From assembly GCA_020249145.1 (NCBI GenBank), contig JADCGF010000019.1, forward strand, positions 1 through 64,000: DNA of 64,000 nucleotides, in the 5' to 3' direction. This document shows, in pieces, positions 17,892 through 28,209 of this stretch. The notes under the pieces are model-generated. The model ran no database searches and had not been told where the DNA came from. It saw only the letters and a program-made list of their open reading frames with translations. The position numbers were made by a program, and so were the translations under genes. Source of the DNA: Roseomonas sp. (GTDB taxonomy: Bacteria; Pseudomonadota; Alphaproteobacteria; Acetobacterales; Acetobacteraceae). Positions within the stretch are counted from its first letter, which is position 1; every line of letters begins with the position of its first letter.

Positions 17892-18308
17892 TCAGCCCTC
17901 CACATCCTCCAGCGAAAGTCCCAGCGCTTCCAGCCCTTCTTCCAGCATATCGCCGAGCATTTCGATACCAAGCAAATAGGTTGCCGGGTCGCGCATATTG
18001 CGTTCACGCGCCAGGGTGCGGGCTTCTTCCCAATCATCCGCATCATAATCGCCGCGGCCAATCCAGGCCAGCGCGATCAGGGAAGCCTGTTCATCTTCAT
18101 TCAATTCACTGATGAAGGCGCGCAAAGCATCCTCATCCATGTTTTCATCATCTTCGGCGTCGAGGCCTTCTTCATCCTCATCCGCGCGGGATAGCGCGCC
18201 GCTTTCCTCACCTTCCTGGACAGCACGCGCGGCATCCACAATGGCGGCGACCGATTCCAGGCTGATGCCCAGATCGAATTCCTCATCATCTTCATCGCGT
18301 GCGGCCAT
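17892..18308 (-). CDS. DUF3775 family acidic protein
   Basis: A 138-residue, very acidic cytosolic protein. Runs such as DEDDEEFDLGI and ADEDEEGLDAEDDENMDED surround a helical core ending TLARERNMRDPATYLLGIEM, which matches DUF3775. The function is unknown in the family. The start at 18308 follows AGGAG; the longer open frame lacks such a site. It is convergent with the AsmA-like gene (16 bases between stops) and downstream of the WD40-CobW pair on the same strand, with a 98-base gap. Confidence 0.75.
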   Translation of the reverse strand: MAARDEDDEEFDLGISLESVAAIVDAARAVQEGEESGALSRADEDEEGLDAEDDENMDEDALRAFISELNEDEQASLIALAWIGRGDYDADDWEEARTLARERNMRDPATYLLGIEMLGDMLEEGLEALGLSLEDVEG

Positions 18309-18406
18309 GGCGCTTCTCCTGCCTGAATTGGCGCACTCAAGCACAGGGGTGCGGGGTATTTCCAGCCCCGATCAGGTTGCAAATGCGTGTCAATGAAGGG
18401 CAGTTT

Positions 18407-19432
18407 TCAGCGCCGCGAAAGGTCAACCAGCCCCGCGAAACCTGCTTCCGTGCCGAAGGCCAGATGCGTGCCGGAATCACTCCAGGCCAGCGCGGAAACC
18501 GCGCCTCGGCCCGGGGCCGCCACAGGCACCACACGCCCGCTGGCGACCTCAGCAATCAACACCAGCCCATCATCGAAGCCGGCGGCCACAACTTCCTGCT
18601 GCGGGTGGCAGGCCACGCGCGTACACAGCGCCTGATCCCCGCCGGCCAATTCGGTTGGCGCCTTGCCCATCGGCCCGCCGCCGAAAAACGGCCAAAGCAC
18701 AATGCAATCCGCGCCCGATGTCGCCAGCCAGCGCCCCTTGGCGGTAAAGGCGATGGATTTCGTCTTGGCCGGATAGCCCGCCATGCGCATATGCTGGCCA
18801 TCCGCCAGGCGCCAGCCATGCAAGGTGTTTTCCTGCATGGCGGTGACCACATGCGTACCATCCGGGCTGATCTCAACCTCGATATGGCTGCCCTTCCATT
18901 CAAGCGAACGCGGCTTGTCTTCCTTCGCCGCAACAAACCACAGCGAAGCGCCATTGTAATGGCTGGCGGCGATGCGCTTGCCCTTGGCGTCAAAAGCAAT
19001 GCCCGTCACCGATGTTGGATGCGCGAGTGATTTCAGCGCGGCCCCCGCGCCATCCAGCAAGTGGACTGCCTTGCCCACCACGGCGGCGCGCAGCCCGCTT
19101 TCATGCGCGGCGACATGGTCCACCCAGCGGCTGCCATAACGCGCCAATTCGGCAAGGGTGCCATCCGCGCCCAAGCGCATCAGCCGCCCATCATCGCCGC
19201 CGGAAATCACGCCATCCTTGCCATCGGCGCAAAGCGATAGCACCGCGCCTTGATGCGCTTCATGCTGCGCCCAGGCTTCTTGGGGCTTGGCGATCAGCGC
19301 GCGATGCAAAATGCCATCGGTTGTGCCGAAGATGCAGGTCTTGCCTTCATGGCCAAAAGCAAGCCCCGCGACCCAGGCGCCGAGGCTTTGCGAAACGCCC
19401 CGGCTATCCAGCAAATATTCTGCACCGCTCAT
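18407..19432 (-). CDS. WD40 repeat protein paired with CobW-type GTPase
   Basis: A 341-residue cytosolic beta-propeller without a signal peptide. Blades are visible as [82 protein letters not shown] and [17 protein letters not shown]. Its ATG overlaps the TGA of the CobW-family gene (ATGA), so translation is coupled. That implies a shared task, probably protein interaction with the metallochaperone GTPase; the exact role is unknown. Base composition is normal, unlike the Tat propeller at 9068. Confidence 0.85.
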   Translation of the reverse strand: MSGAEYLLDSRGVSQSLGAWVAGLAFGHEGKTCIFGTTDGILHRALIAKPQEAWAQHEAHQGAVLSLCADGKDGVISGGDDGRLMRLGADGTLAELARYGSRWVDHVAAHESGLRAAVVGKAVHLLDGAGAALKSLAHPTSVTGIAFDAKGKRIAASHYNGASLWFVAAKEDKPRSLEWKGSHIEVEISPDGTHVVTAMQENTLHGWRLADGQHMRMAGYPAKTKSIAFTAKGRWLATSGADCIVLWPFFGGGPMGKAPTELAGGDQALCTRVACHPQQEVVAAGFDDGLVLIAEVASGRVVPVAAPGRGAVSALAWSDSGTHLAFGTEAGFAGLVDLSRR

Positions 19433-20460
19433 GCGCCGGGGGGGCTCCAACGCGCGATTTCGGCGTTGATCTTCGCCTCATCCTCGCCAGCCTGGCAGGC
19501 TTCAAAACCGCGCCGCAGCCAGGGGCGATTGAGATCGCGCCCGATGAATACCAGTTTTGAGCGCCGCGGATCGCCTTCCTTCCAGGGGCTGATGAAATCG
19601 CCATCGGCAATCATATGCACCGCCTGGAAGGCGAAGCGGCGATCATCGCCTTCATAAGCCAAAATGCCCTTGGTGCGCAGCAAATCCTGCCCCTTGCTGG
19701 ACAGCACCTGCGTGATCCAGGCGTTGAAACGCTCAGGATCAATCGGTCGATCCACTTCGAAGGAAACGCTGTTCACTTCTGAATCATGTTCGTGATCATC
19801 CTCGCCCGAGAGGAATTCCGGCTCACGTTCCAGAATGCGTTCCAGGTTGAAGGCGTCGCGCCCGATCACGGCGCTGATCGGCACATCGGATTTCGTGGCG
19901 CGGCGGATTTCGGCATAGGGGTTGATGGCGCGGATGCTCTTTTCCACTTCCGCTGCTTCAGCCTCGCTCACCAGATCCATCTTGTTCAACACAATAATGT
20001 CGGCGAAGGCGATCTGTTCCTGCGCTTCGGTGGAATCTGTCAGGCGCGCCGGCAAATGCTTGGCATCCACCACGGTCACGATTGCGTCCAGCTTTGTCGC
20101 GCGCTTCACATCATCATCAACAAAGAAGGTCTGCGCCACCGGGGCAGGGTCCGCGAGGCCCGTGGTTTCCACGATAATGCCATCAAACTTATCGCGCCGC
20201 TTCATCAGCCCGGCCAGGATGCGGATCAGATCACCGCGCACCGTGCAGCAGATGCAGCCATTGTTCATCTCAAACACTTCTTCATCGGCATCCACGACCA
20301 GGTCATTATCCACGCCCAATTCGCCGAATTCATTGATCACGACCGCGAATTTCTGGCCGTGATTTTCGGTGAGGATGCGGTTCAGCAGCGTGGTTTTGCC
20401 GGCACCAAGATAGCCGGTCAGCACAGTCACGGGCACGGGGGCGCGGGCGGTGTCGCTCAC
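19429..20460 (-). CDS. CobW/COG0523 family GTP-dependent metallochaperone
   Basis: A 343-residue G3E GTPase. The Walker A loop GYLGAGKTT is at residues 16-24, and the metal-binding CxCC motif GCICC is at 68-72. DDHEHDSE around residues 224-231 adds possible metal ligands, and a CobW C-terminal domain follows. The family delivers metals, mostly zinc and in some branches cobalt, to client proteins. No Zur-like operator is evident in the short upstream region, so zinc control is not shown. The downstream WD40 gene overlaps by four bases. Confidence 0.92.
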   Translation of the reverse strand: MSDTARAPVPVTVLTGYLGAGKTTLLNRILTENHGQKFAVVINEFGELGVDNDLVVDADEEVFEMNNGCICCTVRGDLIRILAGLMKRRDKFDGIIVETTGLADPAPVAQTFFVDDDVKRATKLDAIVTVVDAKHLPARLTDSTEAQEQIAFADIIVLNKMDLVSEAEAAEVEKSIRAINPYAEIRRATKSDVPISAVIGRDAFNLERILEREPEFLSGEDDHEHDSEVNSVSFEVDRPIDPERFNAWITQVLSSKGQDLLRTKGILAYEGDDRRFAFQAVHMIADGDFISPWKEGDPRRSKLVFIGRDLNRPWLRRGFEACQAGEDEAKINAEIARWSPPGA

Positions 20461-20536
20461 GTTTGTCTCTCCGTCAAAAGGATTTGGCCCCTATATGGGG
20501 CGAAGCCGGGCAGAGGTCACCCCGCCCGGTTTCGAA

Positions 20537-21868
20537 TCAAGCGGCTTCCGCCGTAATCGCCTCAGCCAAGGTATTGATCAGCCTGTCCACATGCGGCTTT
20601 TCGCAAATCAGCGGCGGCGACATGGCGATGATATCCGCCGTCACGCGGATCAGCACGCCATCATCAAAGCAGCGCCGGAACACATCCAGCGCGCGTTGCG
20701 TGGGCTTGCCGGGGCGCGGCGCCAATTCCACCGCGCCAATCAGCCCGACATCGCGAATATCAATCACATTCGGCAAGCCTTTCAGCGAATGCACCGCATC
20801 CTGCCAATAGGGTTCCAGCGCCAGCGCCCGGCCCGGCAAATCCTCGGCGCGGTGCAATTCCAGCGTGGCAATCGCCGCCGCCGCCGCCAAGGGATGCCCG
20901 GAATAGGTATAGCCGTGGAAGAATTCGATCCCGGCGCTTGTGCCGGTCACGATGGCATCATAGATGTCGTTCTTCACGGCGACCGCCCCCATGGGTACGG
21001 CGGCATTGGTCAGCCCCTTGGCCATGGTCATGATATCGGGCACCACGCCCAGGCGCTCCGCACCGAAATTGGCGCCGAGGCGACCAAAGCCGGTGATGAC
21101 CTCATCAAAAATCAGCAGAATGCCATGCTTGGTGCAGATATCGCGGAGCCGCTTGAGGTAGCCCACGGGCGGCACCAACACGCCGGTTGAACCCGCCACG
21201 GGTTCCACCATGACAGCGGCAATGGTCTCCGCCCCGTGCAAAGCCACCAGGTTTTCCAGCACATCGGCCAATTCGGCGCCATGCGGCGGTTCGCCCCGGC
21301 AATAGCTGTTCTTGGCCGGCAGATTCGTATGCGGCAGATGGTCCACATAAGGCAGCAGTGCGCCGAATTGCTTGCGATTGGGGCCAATGCCGCCCACCGA
21401 CATGCCGCCAAAACCCACGCCGTGATAGCCGCGTTCGCGCCCGATCAAGCGCACGCGAGAGCTTTCGCCCCGCGCCTTATGATAGGCGAGTGCAATTTTC
21501 AGCGCCGTATCGGCGGCTTCACTGCCGGAATTCGTGAAGAAAACCCGGTCCATACCCTCCGGCGTCATATCCGCCACGCGCGAAGCGGCTTCAAAGGCAA
21601 TGGGGTGGCCAAGCTGGAAGGCGGGGGCGAAATCCATGATCGCCGCCTGCTTTTGGATGGCCTCCACAATCTCCCGCCGGCCATGCCCGGCATTGCAGCA
21701 CCAAAGGCCAGAGGTACCGTCCAGAATCTCCCGACCTTCCGGGGTGTAGTAATGCATACCCTCAGCGCGGGCGAGCATGCGCGGGCGGTCCTTGAAATAC
21801 TTATTGTCGGAATAGGGCATCCAGAACGCGTCCAGATTATTCGGGCGCGGGACATTGATCTCGTTCAT
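20537..21868 (-). CDS. Class III PLP-dependent aminotransferase (omega-amino acid type)
   Basis: A 443-residue fold-type I aminotransferase. The PLP region shows LLIFDEVITGFGRLG and MAKGLTNAAVPMGAV, whose Lys should form the Schiff base, with TNSGSEAADTALKIALAYHK for phosphate binding. The closest family is omega-amino acid/beta-alanine:pyruvate aminotransferases. The start at 21868 follows GGAGA. It lies 65 bases after the acyl-CoA synthetase on the same strand, so the two may work on the same amino or organic acid. Confidence 0.92.
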   Translation of the reverse strand: MNEINVPRPNNLDAFWMPYSDNKYFKDRPRMLARAEGMHYYTPEGREILDGTSGLWCCNAGHGRREIVEAIQKQAAIMDFAPAFQLGHPIAFEAASRVADMTPEGMDRVFFTNSGSEAADTALKIALAYHKARGESSRVRLIGRERGYHGVGFGGMSVGGIGPNRKQFGALLPYVDHLPHTNLPAKNSYCRGEPPHGAELADVLENLVALHGAETIAAVMVEPVAGSTGVLVPPVGYLKRLRDICTKHGILLIFDEVITGFGRLGANFGAERLGVVPDIMTMAKGLTNAAVPMGAVAVKNDIYDAIVTGTSAGIEFFHGYTYSGHPLAAAAAIATLELHRAEDLPGRALALEPYWQDAVHSLKGLPNVIDIRDVGLIGAVELAPRPGKPTQRALDVFRRCFDDGVLIRVTADIIAMSPPLICEKPHVDRLINTLAEAITAEAA

Positions 21869-21933
21869 CGGGGTATCTCCGGGATTCACCTCAATAAACC
21901 CCCGCAAGCGCGCGGGGGCAAGCGGGGGCTGGT

Positions 21934-23625
21934 TCAACCGTGGCGGAGTTCCGGGAAATCCTCCTCCCGATGCTCCCCCTCAGGCCTGATGCCGGCGGCG
22001 AAGCGCTTTTCCTCCAATTGGCGGAGTTCCACGCGCCTGATCTTGCCGGAAATGGTCTTCGGCAATTCATTCACTTCAAGGCGCCGCACGCGCTTGAAGG
22101 GGGAAAGCCGCCCGCGCAGATGCTGGAAGATGGACAGCATGGTGGCCGGGGTCGCCTCAGCGCCTGGGGCCAGCGCGATGAAGGCCTTGGGCACCGCCAT
22201 GCGCATGGCATCCGGCGCCGGCACCACAGCGGCTTCCGCCACTGCCTCATGCTCGATCAGCACGCTTTCCAACTCGAAGGGCGAAATCCTGTAGTCGGAG
22301 GCTTTGAACACATCATCCGCCCGCCCGACATAGGTCAAATAGCCATCCTGATCGCGATTGGCGACATCGCCGGTGCGGTAGAAGGTCTCGCCCGCCGGCA
22401 GGATGGCGCCATCATCGCCCTGATAGCCCATCATCAGCCCGGTCGGCGCGGGGTTGAGCGCAATGCAGACCTCCCCTTCCTCAGCCGGCTTGTCATCGGG
22501 GTCGAGCAACACAATCCGATAGCCCGGCAAGGGCTTGCCCATGGAGCCTTCCTTGAGTGCCATGCCCGGCGGATTGCCGATCTGCGCCGTGGTTTCCGTC
22601 TGGCCGAAGAAGTCGCGGATGGTGAGCCCCCAGGCATAGCGCACCTGTTCGATGATTTCAGGATTGAGCGGTTCCCCCGCACCCCCCACTTCGCGGAGCG
22701 CGGTGCGGAAAGATCTCATGTCTTCCTGCACAAACATCCGCCAAACCGTGGGCGGGGCGCAAAGGCTGGTGACGCCGTTCGCGGCAATCGCTTCCAGCAT
22801 GCCGCGCGCATTGAAGCGTGGCTGATTGGCGATAAAGACCGTAGCCCCTGCATTCCAGGGTGCAAAAAGGCAGGACCAGGCATGCTTCGCCCAGCCAGGT
22901 GAGGAGATGTTCAAATGCACATCGCCGGGCCGAAGCCCCAGCACGAACATGGTGGAAAGATGCCCCACCGGATAGGATTGATGGCTATGCAGCACCAGCT
23001 TGGGCCGCGCCGTGGTGCCTGAGGTGAAATAGAGCAGAAGCGGATCAGTCGCTTTGGTCGGGCCGTCTGGGGTGAAGGTTTCGGCGGCTTGTTGCAGGGT
23101 TTCATAGGCCACCCAACCGGCCGGCGCGGCGCCAATCGCGATGCGCGTGACACCATCTTCAAGCCCCGCGAATTTCGGCGCATCGGCGGCATTGGCAACC
23201 ACAAAGCGCGCGCGGCCTCTGGTAAAGCGGTCCTTCAAATCATCGCCCGCCAGCAGCGTGGTCGCGGGGATCACCACCGCGCCGAGTTTCATCGCCGCCA
23301 GCATCACTTCCCACAGCGGCACAACATTGCCGAGCATCAGCAGAATGCGGTCCCCGCGCTTCACGCCCAGCGCGCGCAGCCCATTGGCGACGCGGCTGGA
23401 GGCCGTGGAAAGCTCGGCAAAACTGCGCTCCGCCGCGCCGTCGCCGATGATTTTCAGCGCCAATTGCTGGCCCTGCGGGCCTTGGGCCAATTCAGCATCG
23501 AACCAATCGAGTGCCCAGTTGAAATCACCAAGTTCCGGCCAGCGGAAATCGCGATAGGCAGTCGCGTAATCGCCGCGCTGCGCCAGCAGGAAATCCCGCG
23601 CGGCCTTGAAGGCGGAATGGCTCAT
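21934..23625 (-). CDS. AMP-binding acyl-CoA synthetase
   Basis: A 563-residue adenylate-forming enzyme. The P-loop YFTSGTTARPKLVLHSH, the motifs FFGQTETT and YRTGDVANRDQDGYLTYVGR, and the C-terminal catalytic Lys in LPKTISGKIRRVE are all present. It would activate a carboxylate to acyl-CoA using ATP. Sequence style (VYETLQ, SHQSYPVGHLS) fits the acetyl/medium-chain acyl-CoA synthetase group, but the substrate is open. It is flanked by a TctC binding protein and an aminotransferase on the same strand, which suggests catabolism of an imported acid. Confidence 0.92.
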   Translation of the reverse strand: MSHSAFKAARDFLLAQRGDYATAYRDFRWPELGDFNWALDWFDAELAQGPQGQQLALKIIGDGAAERSFAELSTASSRVANGLRALGVKRGDRILLMLGNVVPLWEVMLAAMKLGAVVIPATTLLAGDDLKDRFTRGRARFVVANAADAPKFAGLEDGVTRIAIGAAPAGWVAYETLQQAAETFTPDGPTKATDPLLLYFTSGTTARPKLVLHSHQSYPVGHLSTMFVLGLRPGDVHLNISSPGWAKHAWSCLFAPWNAGATVFIANQPRFNARGMLEAIAANGVTSLCAPPTVWRMFVQEDMRSFRTALREVGGAGEPLNPEIIEQVRYAWGLTIRDFFGQTETTAQIGNPPGMALKEGSMGKPLPGYRIVLLDPDDKPAEEGEVCIALNPAPTGLMMGYQGDDGAILPAGETFYRTGDVANRDQDGYLTYVGRADDVFKASDYRISPFELESVLIEHEAVAEAAVVPAPDAMRMAVPKAFIALAPGAEATPATMLSIFQHLRGRLSPFKRVRRLEVNELPKTISGKIRRVELRQLEEKRFAAGIRPEGEHREEDFPELRHG

Positions 23626-23719
23626 GCGCTGATCCTCCCCAACCGCGCGGCTTGGCGCGGGGCGTTATTGTTTTCAGGTGAAGGCTAAACCGGTGATCAA
23701 TACGGCGGCAAGGAACATC

Positions 23720-24691
23720 TTATTCCACCTTGATCCCTGTTGCCGCCACCACGCGCTGCCACTGCGGTACGTCGGATTTCAGCAAAGCCGCCAATTCAGT
23801 CGGGCCGGTCAGCAAGGGCGTGGTGCCAGCGGCGGCGAAGCGGGCGCGCACATCGGGCAGGTCCCGCAGGCTGCCCAGTACCTCCGCCATGCGCGCGATG
23901 ATGGCGGGCGGCGTCGCGCGCGGGGCGGCGATGGCATACCAATTCAGCGCGACATAGCCGGGCACGATTTCAATGATGGCGGGTATGTCCGGCAGTGCCG
24001 GCAGGCGCCGCGGCCCCGCCACGCCCAAAAGCTGCGCGCGCCCGCCCTGCACATGCGGCAGGGTTTCCACCGTGCTTGCGAACACCATGTCAATTTCGCC
24101 GGCGTAAAGCGCGGTCATGGCCGGGGCCGCGCCGCGATAGGATACATGGGTCAGGTCAAGATTGGCCGCGAGCGCGAACAAGGCCCCAGACAAATGATTG
24201 GAAGAACCAACCCCGCCGCTGCCAAAGGTCAGCCGCCCCGGCGCGGCGCGTGCCGCGTTCAATACATCCTGCACGCTTTGGTAGGGGGACGCCGCGCGCA
24301 CCACCATCGCCGTTGGAATATCCGCGACCAGGCTCACGGGCGCCAAGGCGGTGCGCGGGTCCAGCCCTCTATTCGGGTAAAGCGCGGGGACGGAAGCAAG
24401 CGAGGCGCTGGTCAGCACGAAGGCCGTGCCATCGGGCGGTGACTGCACCAGGGTATGAATGCCAATGCTGCCGCCAGCGCCGGGGCGATTTTCAATAATG
24501 AAGGGCTGGCCGAGCCTTTCCTTCAAATGCTCCGCCAAAAGCCGCCCCACCAGATCAATCGGCCCGCCCGCGCCGAAGGGAATGATGATCCGCACTGGCC
24601 GGTCTGGCCAGGCAGGCTGCGCCGTGGCGGGGGTAATGAAGGGCAAGGCAAGCGCGGAACCGAGCAGCACTCGGCGCGAGGCGATGTTCAT
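23720..24691 (-). CDS. Tripartite tricarboxylate transporter binding protein (TctC/Bug), orphan
   Basis: A 323-residue Bug-family periplasmic protein. The N terminus is a Sec or Tat signal (ASRRVLLGSALALPFITPATA), then WPDRPVRIIIPFGAGGPIDLV, ENRPGAGGSIG and GGVGSSNHLSGALFA, all typical. The ATG at 24691 follows AGGAAG. No TctA or TctB gene is adjacent, a common situation because these genomes carry many surplus TctC genes. Downstream on the same strand is the acyl-CoA synthetase, 94 bases away. Confidence 0.92.
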   Translation of the reverse strand: MNIASRRVLLGSALALPFITPATAQPAWPDRPVRIIIPFGAGGPIDLVGRLLAEHLKERLGQPFIIENRPGAGGSIGIHTLVQSPPDGTAFVLTSASLASVPALYPNRGLDPRTALAPVSLVADIPTAMVVRAASPYQSVQDVLNAARAAPGRLTFGSGGVGSSNHLSGALFALAANLDLTHVSYRGAAPAMTALYAGEIDMVFASTVETLPHVQGGRAQLLGVAGPRRLPALPDIPAIIEIVPGYVALNWYAIAAPRATPPAIIARMAEVLGSLRDLPDVRARFAAAGTTPLLTGPTELAALLKSDVPQWQRVVAATGIKVE

Positions 24692-24750
24692 GGCGGTTCT
24701 TCCTCCGCCAGCATTTAAGGCCGATATGCCTCTCCTGGAAACACGCAGGG

Positions 24751-25323
24751 CTAAGGCAAGCGTGCCAAATGCGGCGGGATCACCATGCCAAGGGAAAGCG
24801 GCACCGGCCAAACTTCCTCAACCGCCCGCAGCCGCCGAAAGCCTGCGGCCAAATAGCCAGGCAGCGCGCGGGGGTGATCCGCATTGCAAGTGTTCACCGT
24901 CAGGGCGGGCAGGCCGATCTGCCAGGCCGCATCCACCGCATGGCGCAAAAAAGCCGCCCCTAGGCCCGTGCCAATCGCCCAGGGCATTAGCCCGAAATAG
25001 GAGAGATTCGCCGTCTGCCCGGCGCGATGATCAAGCTCATAAAACCCTGCTGGTTCGCCATCGCGCATCAGCACATGCAGGCTGACCGAAGGATGTGCCA
25101 GCAGGCCGGCCAATTCAGCATCTGAGGCAATACGGCGCATCCACCAAAGCCAAGGCGCACCAACCGTATCGTAAAGGTAGCGATAGAAGGGCACGGAACA
25201 ATGCCGCACGCGTTCCACCCGCGCATCGCCAGGCAAGGCCGGCGCGGGGCTCGTGGGCGGCGCATCCATACGCAGGAAAGTCACCTGCACCTTCAAACGC
25301 AGGACGGGTTCGGCTTGCTCCAT
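24751..25323 (-). CDS. GNAT family N-acetyltransferase
   Basis: A 190-residue protein. The acetyl-CoA-binding region appears as LSYFGLMPWAIGTGLGAAFL (about residues 127-146), followed by AVDAAWQIGLPALTVNTCNADHP and LPGYLAAGFRR, the usual motif A and B order of GNAT enzymes. The substrate is unknown. It is followed 59 bases later by the TctC gene on the same strand and preceded by the petC terminator region. Confidence 0.82.
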   Translation of the reverse strand: MEQAEPVLRLKVQVTFLRMDAPPTSPAPALPGDARVERVRHCSVPFYRYLYDTVGAPWLWWMRRIASDAELAGLLAHPSVSLHVLMRDGEPAGFYELDHRAGQTANLSYFGLMPWAIGTGLGAAFLRHAVDAAWQIGLPALTVNTCNADHPRALPGYLAAGFRRLRAVEEVWPVPLSLGMVIPPHLARLP

Positions 25324-25389
25324 GGGCTAGCCACTAGCAAAGATCGCGCAACGATGGAAACAGCCATTGCGCGGAAGCCGCGCGGCCAT

Positions 25390-25420
25390 AAAAAAACACG
25401 CGCCCCGGACGGGACGCGTG
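25390..25420 (-). terminator. Strong rho-independent terminator of petABC
   Basis: Read on the minus strand, a 10-bp stem (25411-25420 with 25397-25406, one G-U wobble) closes a four-base loop and is followed by seven T (complement of A 25390-25396). It sits 28 bases after the cytochrome c1 stop. Confidence 0.85.
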
Positions 25421-25447
25421 CCTTTGCTCACAGCGCTTCAGAAGCGA

Positions 25448-26215
25448 TCAGTGCTCAACGTCAGCCCAGATCTTGCGCTTCACCGCATAGGTCAGCCCGG
25501 CAAGGATCGTCAGGAAGATAATGATCTTCACCCCCAAGGCGCGACGCTGTTCCAATTCCGGCTCAGCGGCCCATTGCAGGAAGGTGCTGACATCATGCGC
25601 CATCTGCTCAACCGTCGCCTTGGTGCCATCCGCAAATTCAACCTGATCGGGGTTGAGCACCGGACCCATGGCGATCTGATTGCCTGGGAAGTAGCGGTTG
25701 AAATGCATGCCATCCATCACGGTGACACCAGGGGGCGGATCTTCATAACCAGTCAGCAGCGCGAACAGATAATCCGCACCCCCAGCCCGCGCCTTGGTCA
25801 TCACCGAAAGATCCGGCGGCAAGGCCCCGTTATTGGCAGCGCGCGCCGCGGCATCATTCGGGAATGGGCTGCGGAAACGATCCGCCGGGCGGCCAGGGCG
25901 TTCGAACATCTGGCCCTCATCATTCGGGCCATCCTTGATTTCAAACTGGGAAGCAATCCCGGCGACCTGCGCTTCGGTCAGCCCCAATTCGCGGAGATTG
26001 CGATAGGAGAGCAGCCGCATGCCGTGGCAGGCCGCGCAGACTTCCTTGTAAACCTGGAAGCCGCGCTGCGCGCTCGCGCGATCATAAGTGCCGAAAATCC
26101 CATCAAAGGAGAATTTCCGATCCGGTATGGGGATGGCTTCCCCCGCCGCATGGGCAGGGGCAGCGGCGAATAGGCCAATAGCCAGGGCGAGGGCCTTGAA
26201 GGAAACACGCAACAT
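25448..26215 (-). CDS. petC: Cytochrome c1 of the bc1 complex
   Basis: A 255-residue haem protein. The signal peptide FKALALAIGLFAAAPAHA is followed by the CXXCH haem site in CAACHGMRLLSYRNLRELG, a Met ligand region around MHFNRYFPGNQIAMGPVL, and a C-terminal anchor VKIIIFLTILAGLTYAVKRK. It accepts electrons from the Rieske centre and passes them to a soluble or membrane cytochrome c. It is the last gene of petABC, two bases after petB, and ends at a strong terminator. Confidence 0.96.
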   Translation of the reverse strand: MLRVSFKALALAIGLFAAAPAHAAGEAIPIPDRKFSFDGIFGTYDRASAQRGFQVYKEVCAACHGMRLLSYRNLRELGLTEAQVAGIASQFEIKDGPNDEGQMFERPGRPADRFRSPFPNDAAARAANNGALPPDLSVMTKARAGGADYLFALLTGYEDPPPGVTVMDGMHFNRYFPGNQIAMGPVLNPDQVEFADGTKATVEQMAHDVSTFLQWAAEPELEQRRALGVKIIIFLTILAGLTYAVKRKIWADVEH

Positions 26216-26217
26216 GA

Positions 26218-27486
26218 TCAGGCCTTCTCCATCGGCTTGGCTGCCGCGCCCATGGGCAACGGCCCCCCACCCAGAACGGGGCGGGATATACTCTCAGGTA
26301 GCGGCAAGGGCCGCTCAAACTTCGCCAGCAGCGGCAGGATCACCAGGAAATAGGCGAAGTAATAGGCAGTCGCGATCTGCGCGATCAGCACATAGGTGCC
26401 TTCCGCCGGCTTCGCACCAACCCAGAGCAGCACAAGGAAATTGGCCGTCCAGAGCAGGAAGAACAAACGCGCCAGCGGGCGGAAGCGCATGGACCGCACC
26501 GGAGAACGATCGAGCCAAGGGAGCACGAACCAAATCAGGATCGAACCGAACATCAGCAGCACGCCGCCAAGCTTGTCCGGCACCGCGCGCAGGATCGCGT
26601 AATAGGGCAGGAAGTACCATTCCGGCACGATATGCGGCGGTGTCACCAGCGGATTGGCCGGGATATAGTTGTCCGGATGGCCCAGGTAATTCGGCGCGAA
26701 GAAGACCAGCACGGCAAAGACGATGAAATACACCACCAAGCCCACGCTATCCTTCGCCGTGTAATACGGGTGGAAGGGCAGGGTATCCTGCGGGCCCTTC
26801 GGCTCAACACCAAGCGGGTTATTTGACCCCGTGATGTGCAGCGCGGCCACATGCAGGAAGACCACGCCCAAAATCACGAAGGGCAGCAGGTAGTGCAAGC
26901 TGAAGAAGCGGTTGAGGGTGGGATTGTCCACGCTGAAACCGCCCCACAGCAATTCAACGATGTAATTGCCCACCACCGGGAAGGCGCTGAACAAATTGGT
27001 GATGACGGTCGCACCCCAGAAGGACATCTGGCCCCAAGGCAGCACATAGCCCATGAAGGCAGTTGCCATCATCAGCAGGAAGATCACCACGCCCAGAATC
27101 CACAGCAATTCGCGCGGCGCCTTGTAGGAGCCGTAATACATGCCGCGGAAGATGTGGATATAAACCACAATGAAGAACATGCTGGCGCCGTTCATATGGA
27201 CATAACGGATCAGCCAGCCGAAATTCACATCCCGCATGATGCGTTCGACACTGTCGAAGGCAAGGCCGGTATGCGCGGCGTAATGCATGGACAGGAAAAT
27301 GCCCGTCGCGATCATGATCATCAGCGTGACCATGGCCAGCGCACCGAAATTCCAGAAATAGTTGAAATTCTTCGGCGTTGGGAAGGTTCCGTATTCCTTC
27401 TGCATCATGGTGAACACCGGCAAGCGCTGGTCTATCCAGCGCACCACCGGATTCTTGAATTCGCTATTGTGCAAGCCGATTGACAT
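26218..27486 (-). CDS. petB: Cytochrome b of the bc1 complex
   Basis: A 422-residue polytopic subunit holding both b haems and the quinol and quinone sites. The conserved [39 protein letters not shown] (Qo site), [10 protein letters not shown] and [16 protein letters not shown] (PEWY Qo motif) are all present. It is the middle gene of petABC, 12 bases after petA. It oxidises ubiquinol and pumps protons by the Q cycle in the inner membrane. Confidence 0.97.
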   Translation of the reverse strand: MSIGLHNSEFKNPVVRWIDQRLPVFTMMQKEYGTFPTPKNFNYFWNFGALAMVTLMIMIATGIFLSMHYAAHTGLAFDSVERIMRDVNFGWLIRYVHMNGASMFFIVVYIHIFRGMYYGSYKAPRELLWILGVVIFLLMMATAFMGYVLPWGQMSFWGATVITNLFSAFPVVGNYIVELLWGGFSVDNPTLNRFFSLHYLLPFVILGVVFLHVAALHITGSNNPLGVEPKGPQDTLPFHPYYTAKDSVGLVVYFIVFAVLVFFAPNYLGHPDNYIPANPLVTPPHIVPEWYFLPYYAILRAVPDKLGGVLLMFGSILIWFVLPWLDRSPVRSMRFRPLARLFFLLWTANFLVLLWVGAKPAEGTYVLIAQIATAYYFAYFLVILPLLAKFERPLPLPESISRPVLGGGPLPMGAAAKPMEKA

Positions 27487-27498
27487 GTTTTTCTATCC

Positions 27499-28041
27499 TC
27501 AACCGATTCTGATCTTGGTGTCGGATGTGAAGGCGTATTGCGGAACGTCAAGGTTCCGGGGCGCCGGTCCTTTGCGAATTCTGCCGGATGTGTCGTAATG
27601 GCTGCCGTGGCAGGGGCAGAACCAGCCGCCATATTCACCGCGCGTATCGGTGGCCCTTTGGCCACTCGGCACGCAGCCCAAATGGGTGCAGATGCCAATC
27701 AGCACCAGCCATTGCTCCCGCTGGACGCGGGATTGGTCGGTCGCAGGATCAGGCAGGGCATTCACCGCCACCGCACGCGCTTCCTCAATTTCCTTGGGCG
27801 TGCGGCTGCGCACAAAAACCGGCTTGCCGCGCCACATCACGGTCACTGCCTGGCCTTCCGTGATCGGCGCCAGATCAACATCGGTGGTCGCCAGCGCCAG
27901 CGTATCCCTCGCCGGCTGAAGCGATGCAATGAAGGGCCAGGCAATGGCACCCACACCCACAGCGGCAAAAGCGCCGGTTGCCAGCATCAGAAAATCACGA
28001 CGGGGCGCCCCGTCGGTCGCCACGTGTCCGGTATCAGCCAT
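27499..28041 (-). CDS. petA: Ubiquinol-cytochrome c reductase Rieske iron-sulfur subunit
   Basis: A 180-residue subunit. A Tat-type anchor ([20 protein letters not shown], residues 13-32) holds it in the membrane. The 2Fe-2S ligands are Cys118 and His120 in CTHLGC and Cys142 and His145 in CPCHGSH, with Cys123 and Cys144 as the disulfide. I chose the ATG at 28041, nine bases after AAGGGG; an in-frame ATG nine bases earlier lacks spacing. It begins petABC and is divergent from hemF. Confidence 0.96.
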   Translation of the reverse strand: MADTGHVATDGAPRRDFLMLATGAFAAVGVGAIAWPFIASLQPARDTLALATTDVDLAPITEGQAVTVMWRGKPVFVRSRTPKEIEEARAVAVNALPDPATDQSRVQREQWLVLIGICTHLGCVPSGQRATDTRGEYGGWFCPCHGSHYDTSGRIRKGPAPRNLDVPQYAFTSDTKIRIG

Positions 28042-28179
28042 CCTCAACATCCCCTTGCGGCGGGCGCCCCCTCTTGCCGAGGGCTCCGCTTCGCCGCACG
28101 ATTTAGGTTCGCACCCAAAAGGTGCAATGCTCATCATGAAACAGCGGTACCGAGAACCGGACCCGCCAGGAAACGGGGT

Positions 28180-28209
28180 CTTATAGAAGGACGGTTTGCA
28201 AGGTGTAAA
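28180..28209 (-). promoter_or_regulatory. Candidate promoter for petABC
   Basis: On the minus strand TTTACA (28204-28209) is 18 bases from TATAAG (28180-28185), about 140 bases before the petA start. It lies in the divergent petA-hemF gap. A sigma-70 fit only; no regulator site is recognised. Confidence 0.3.
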
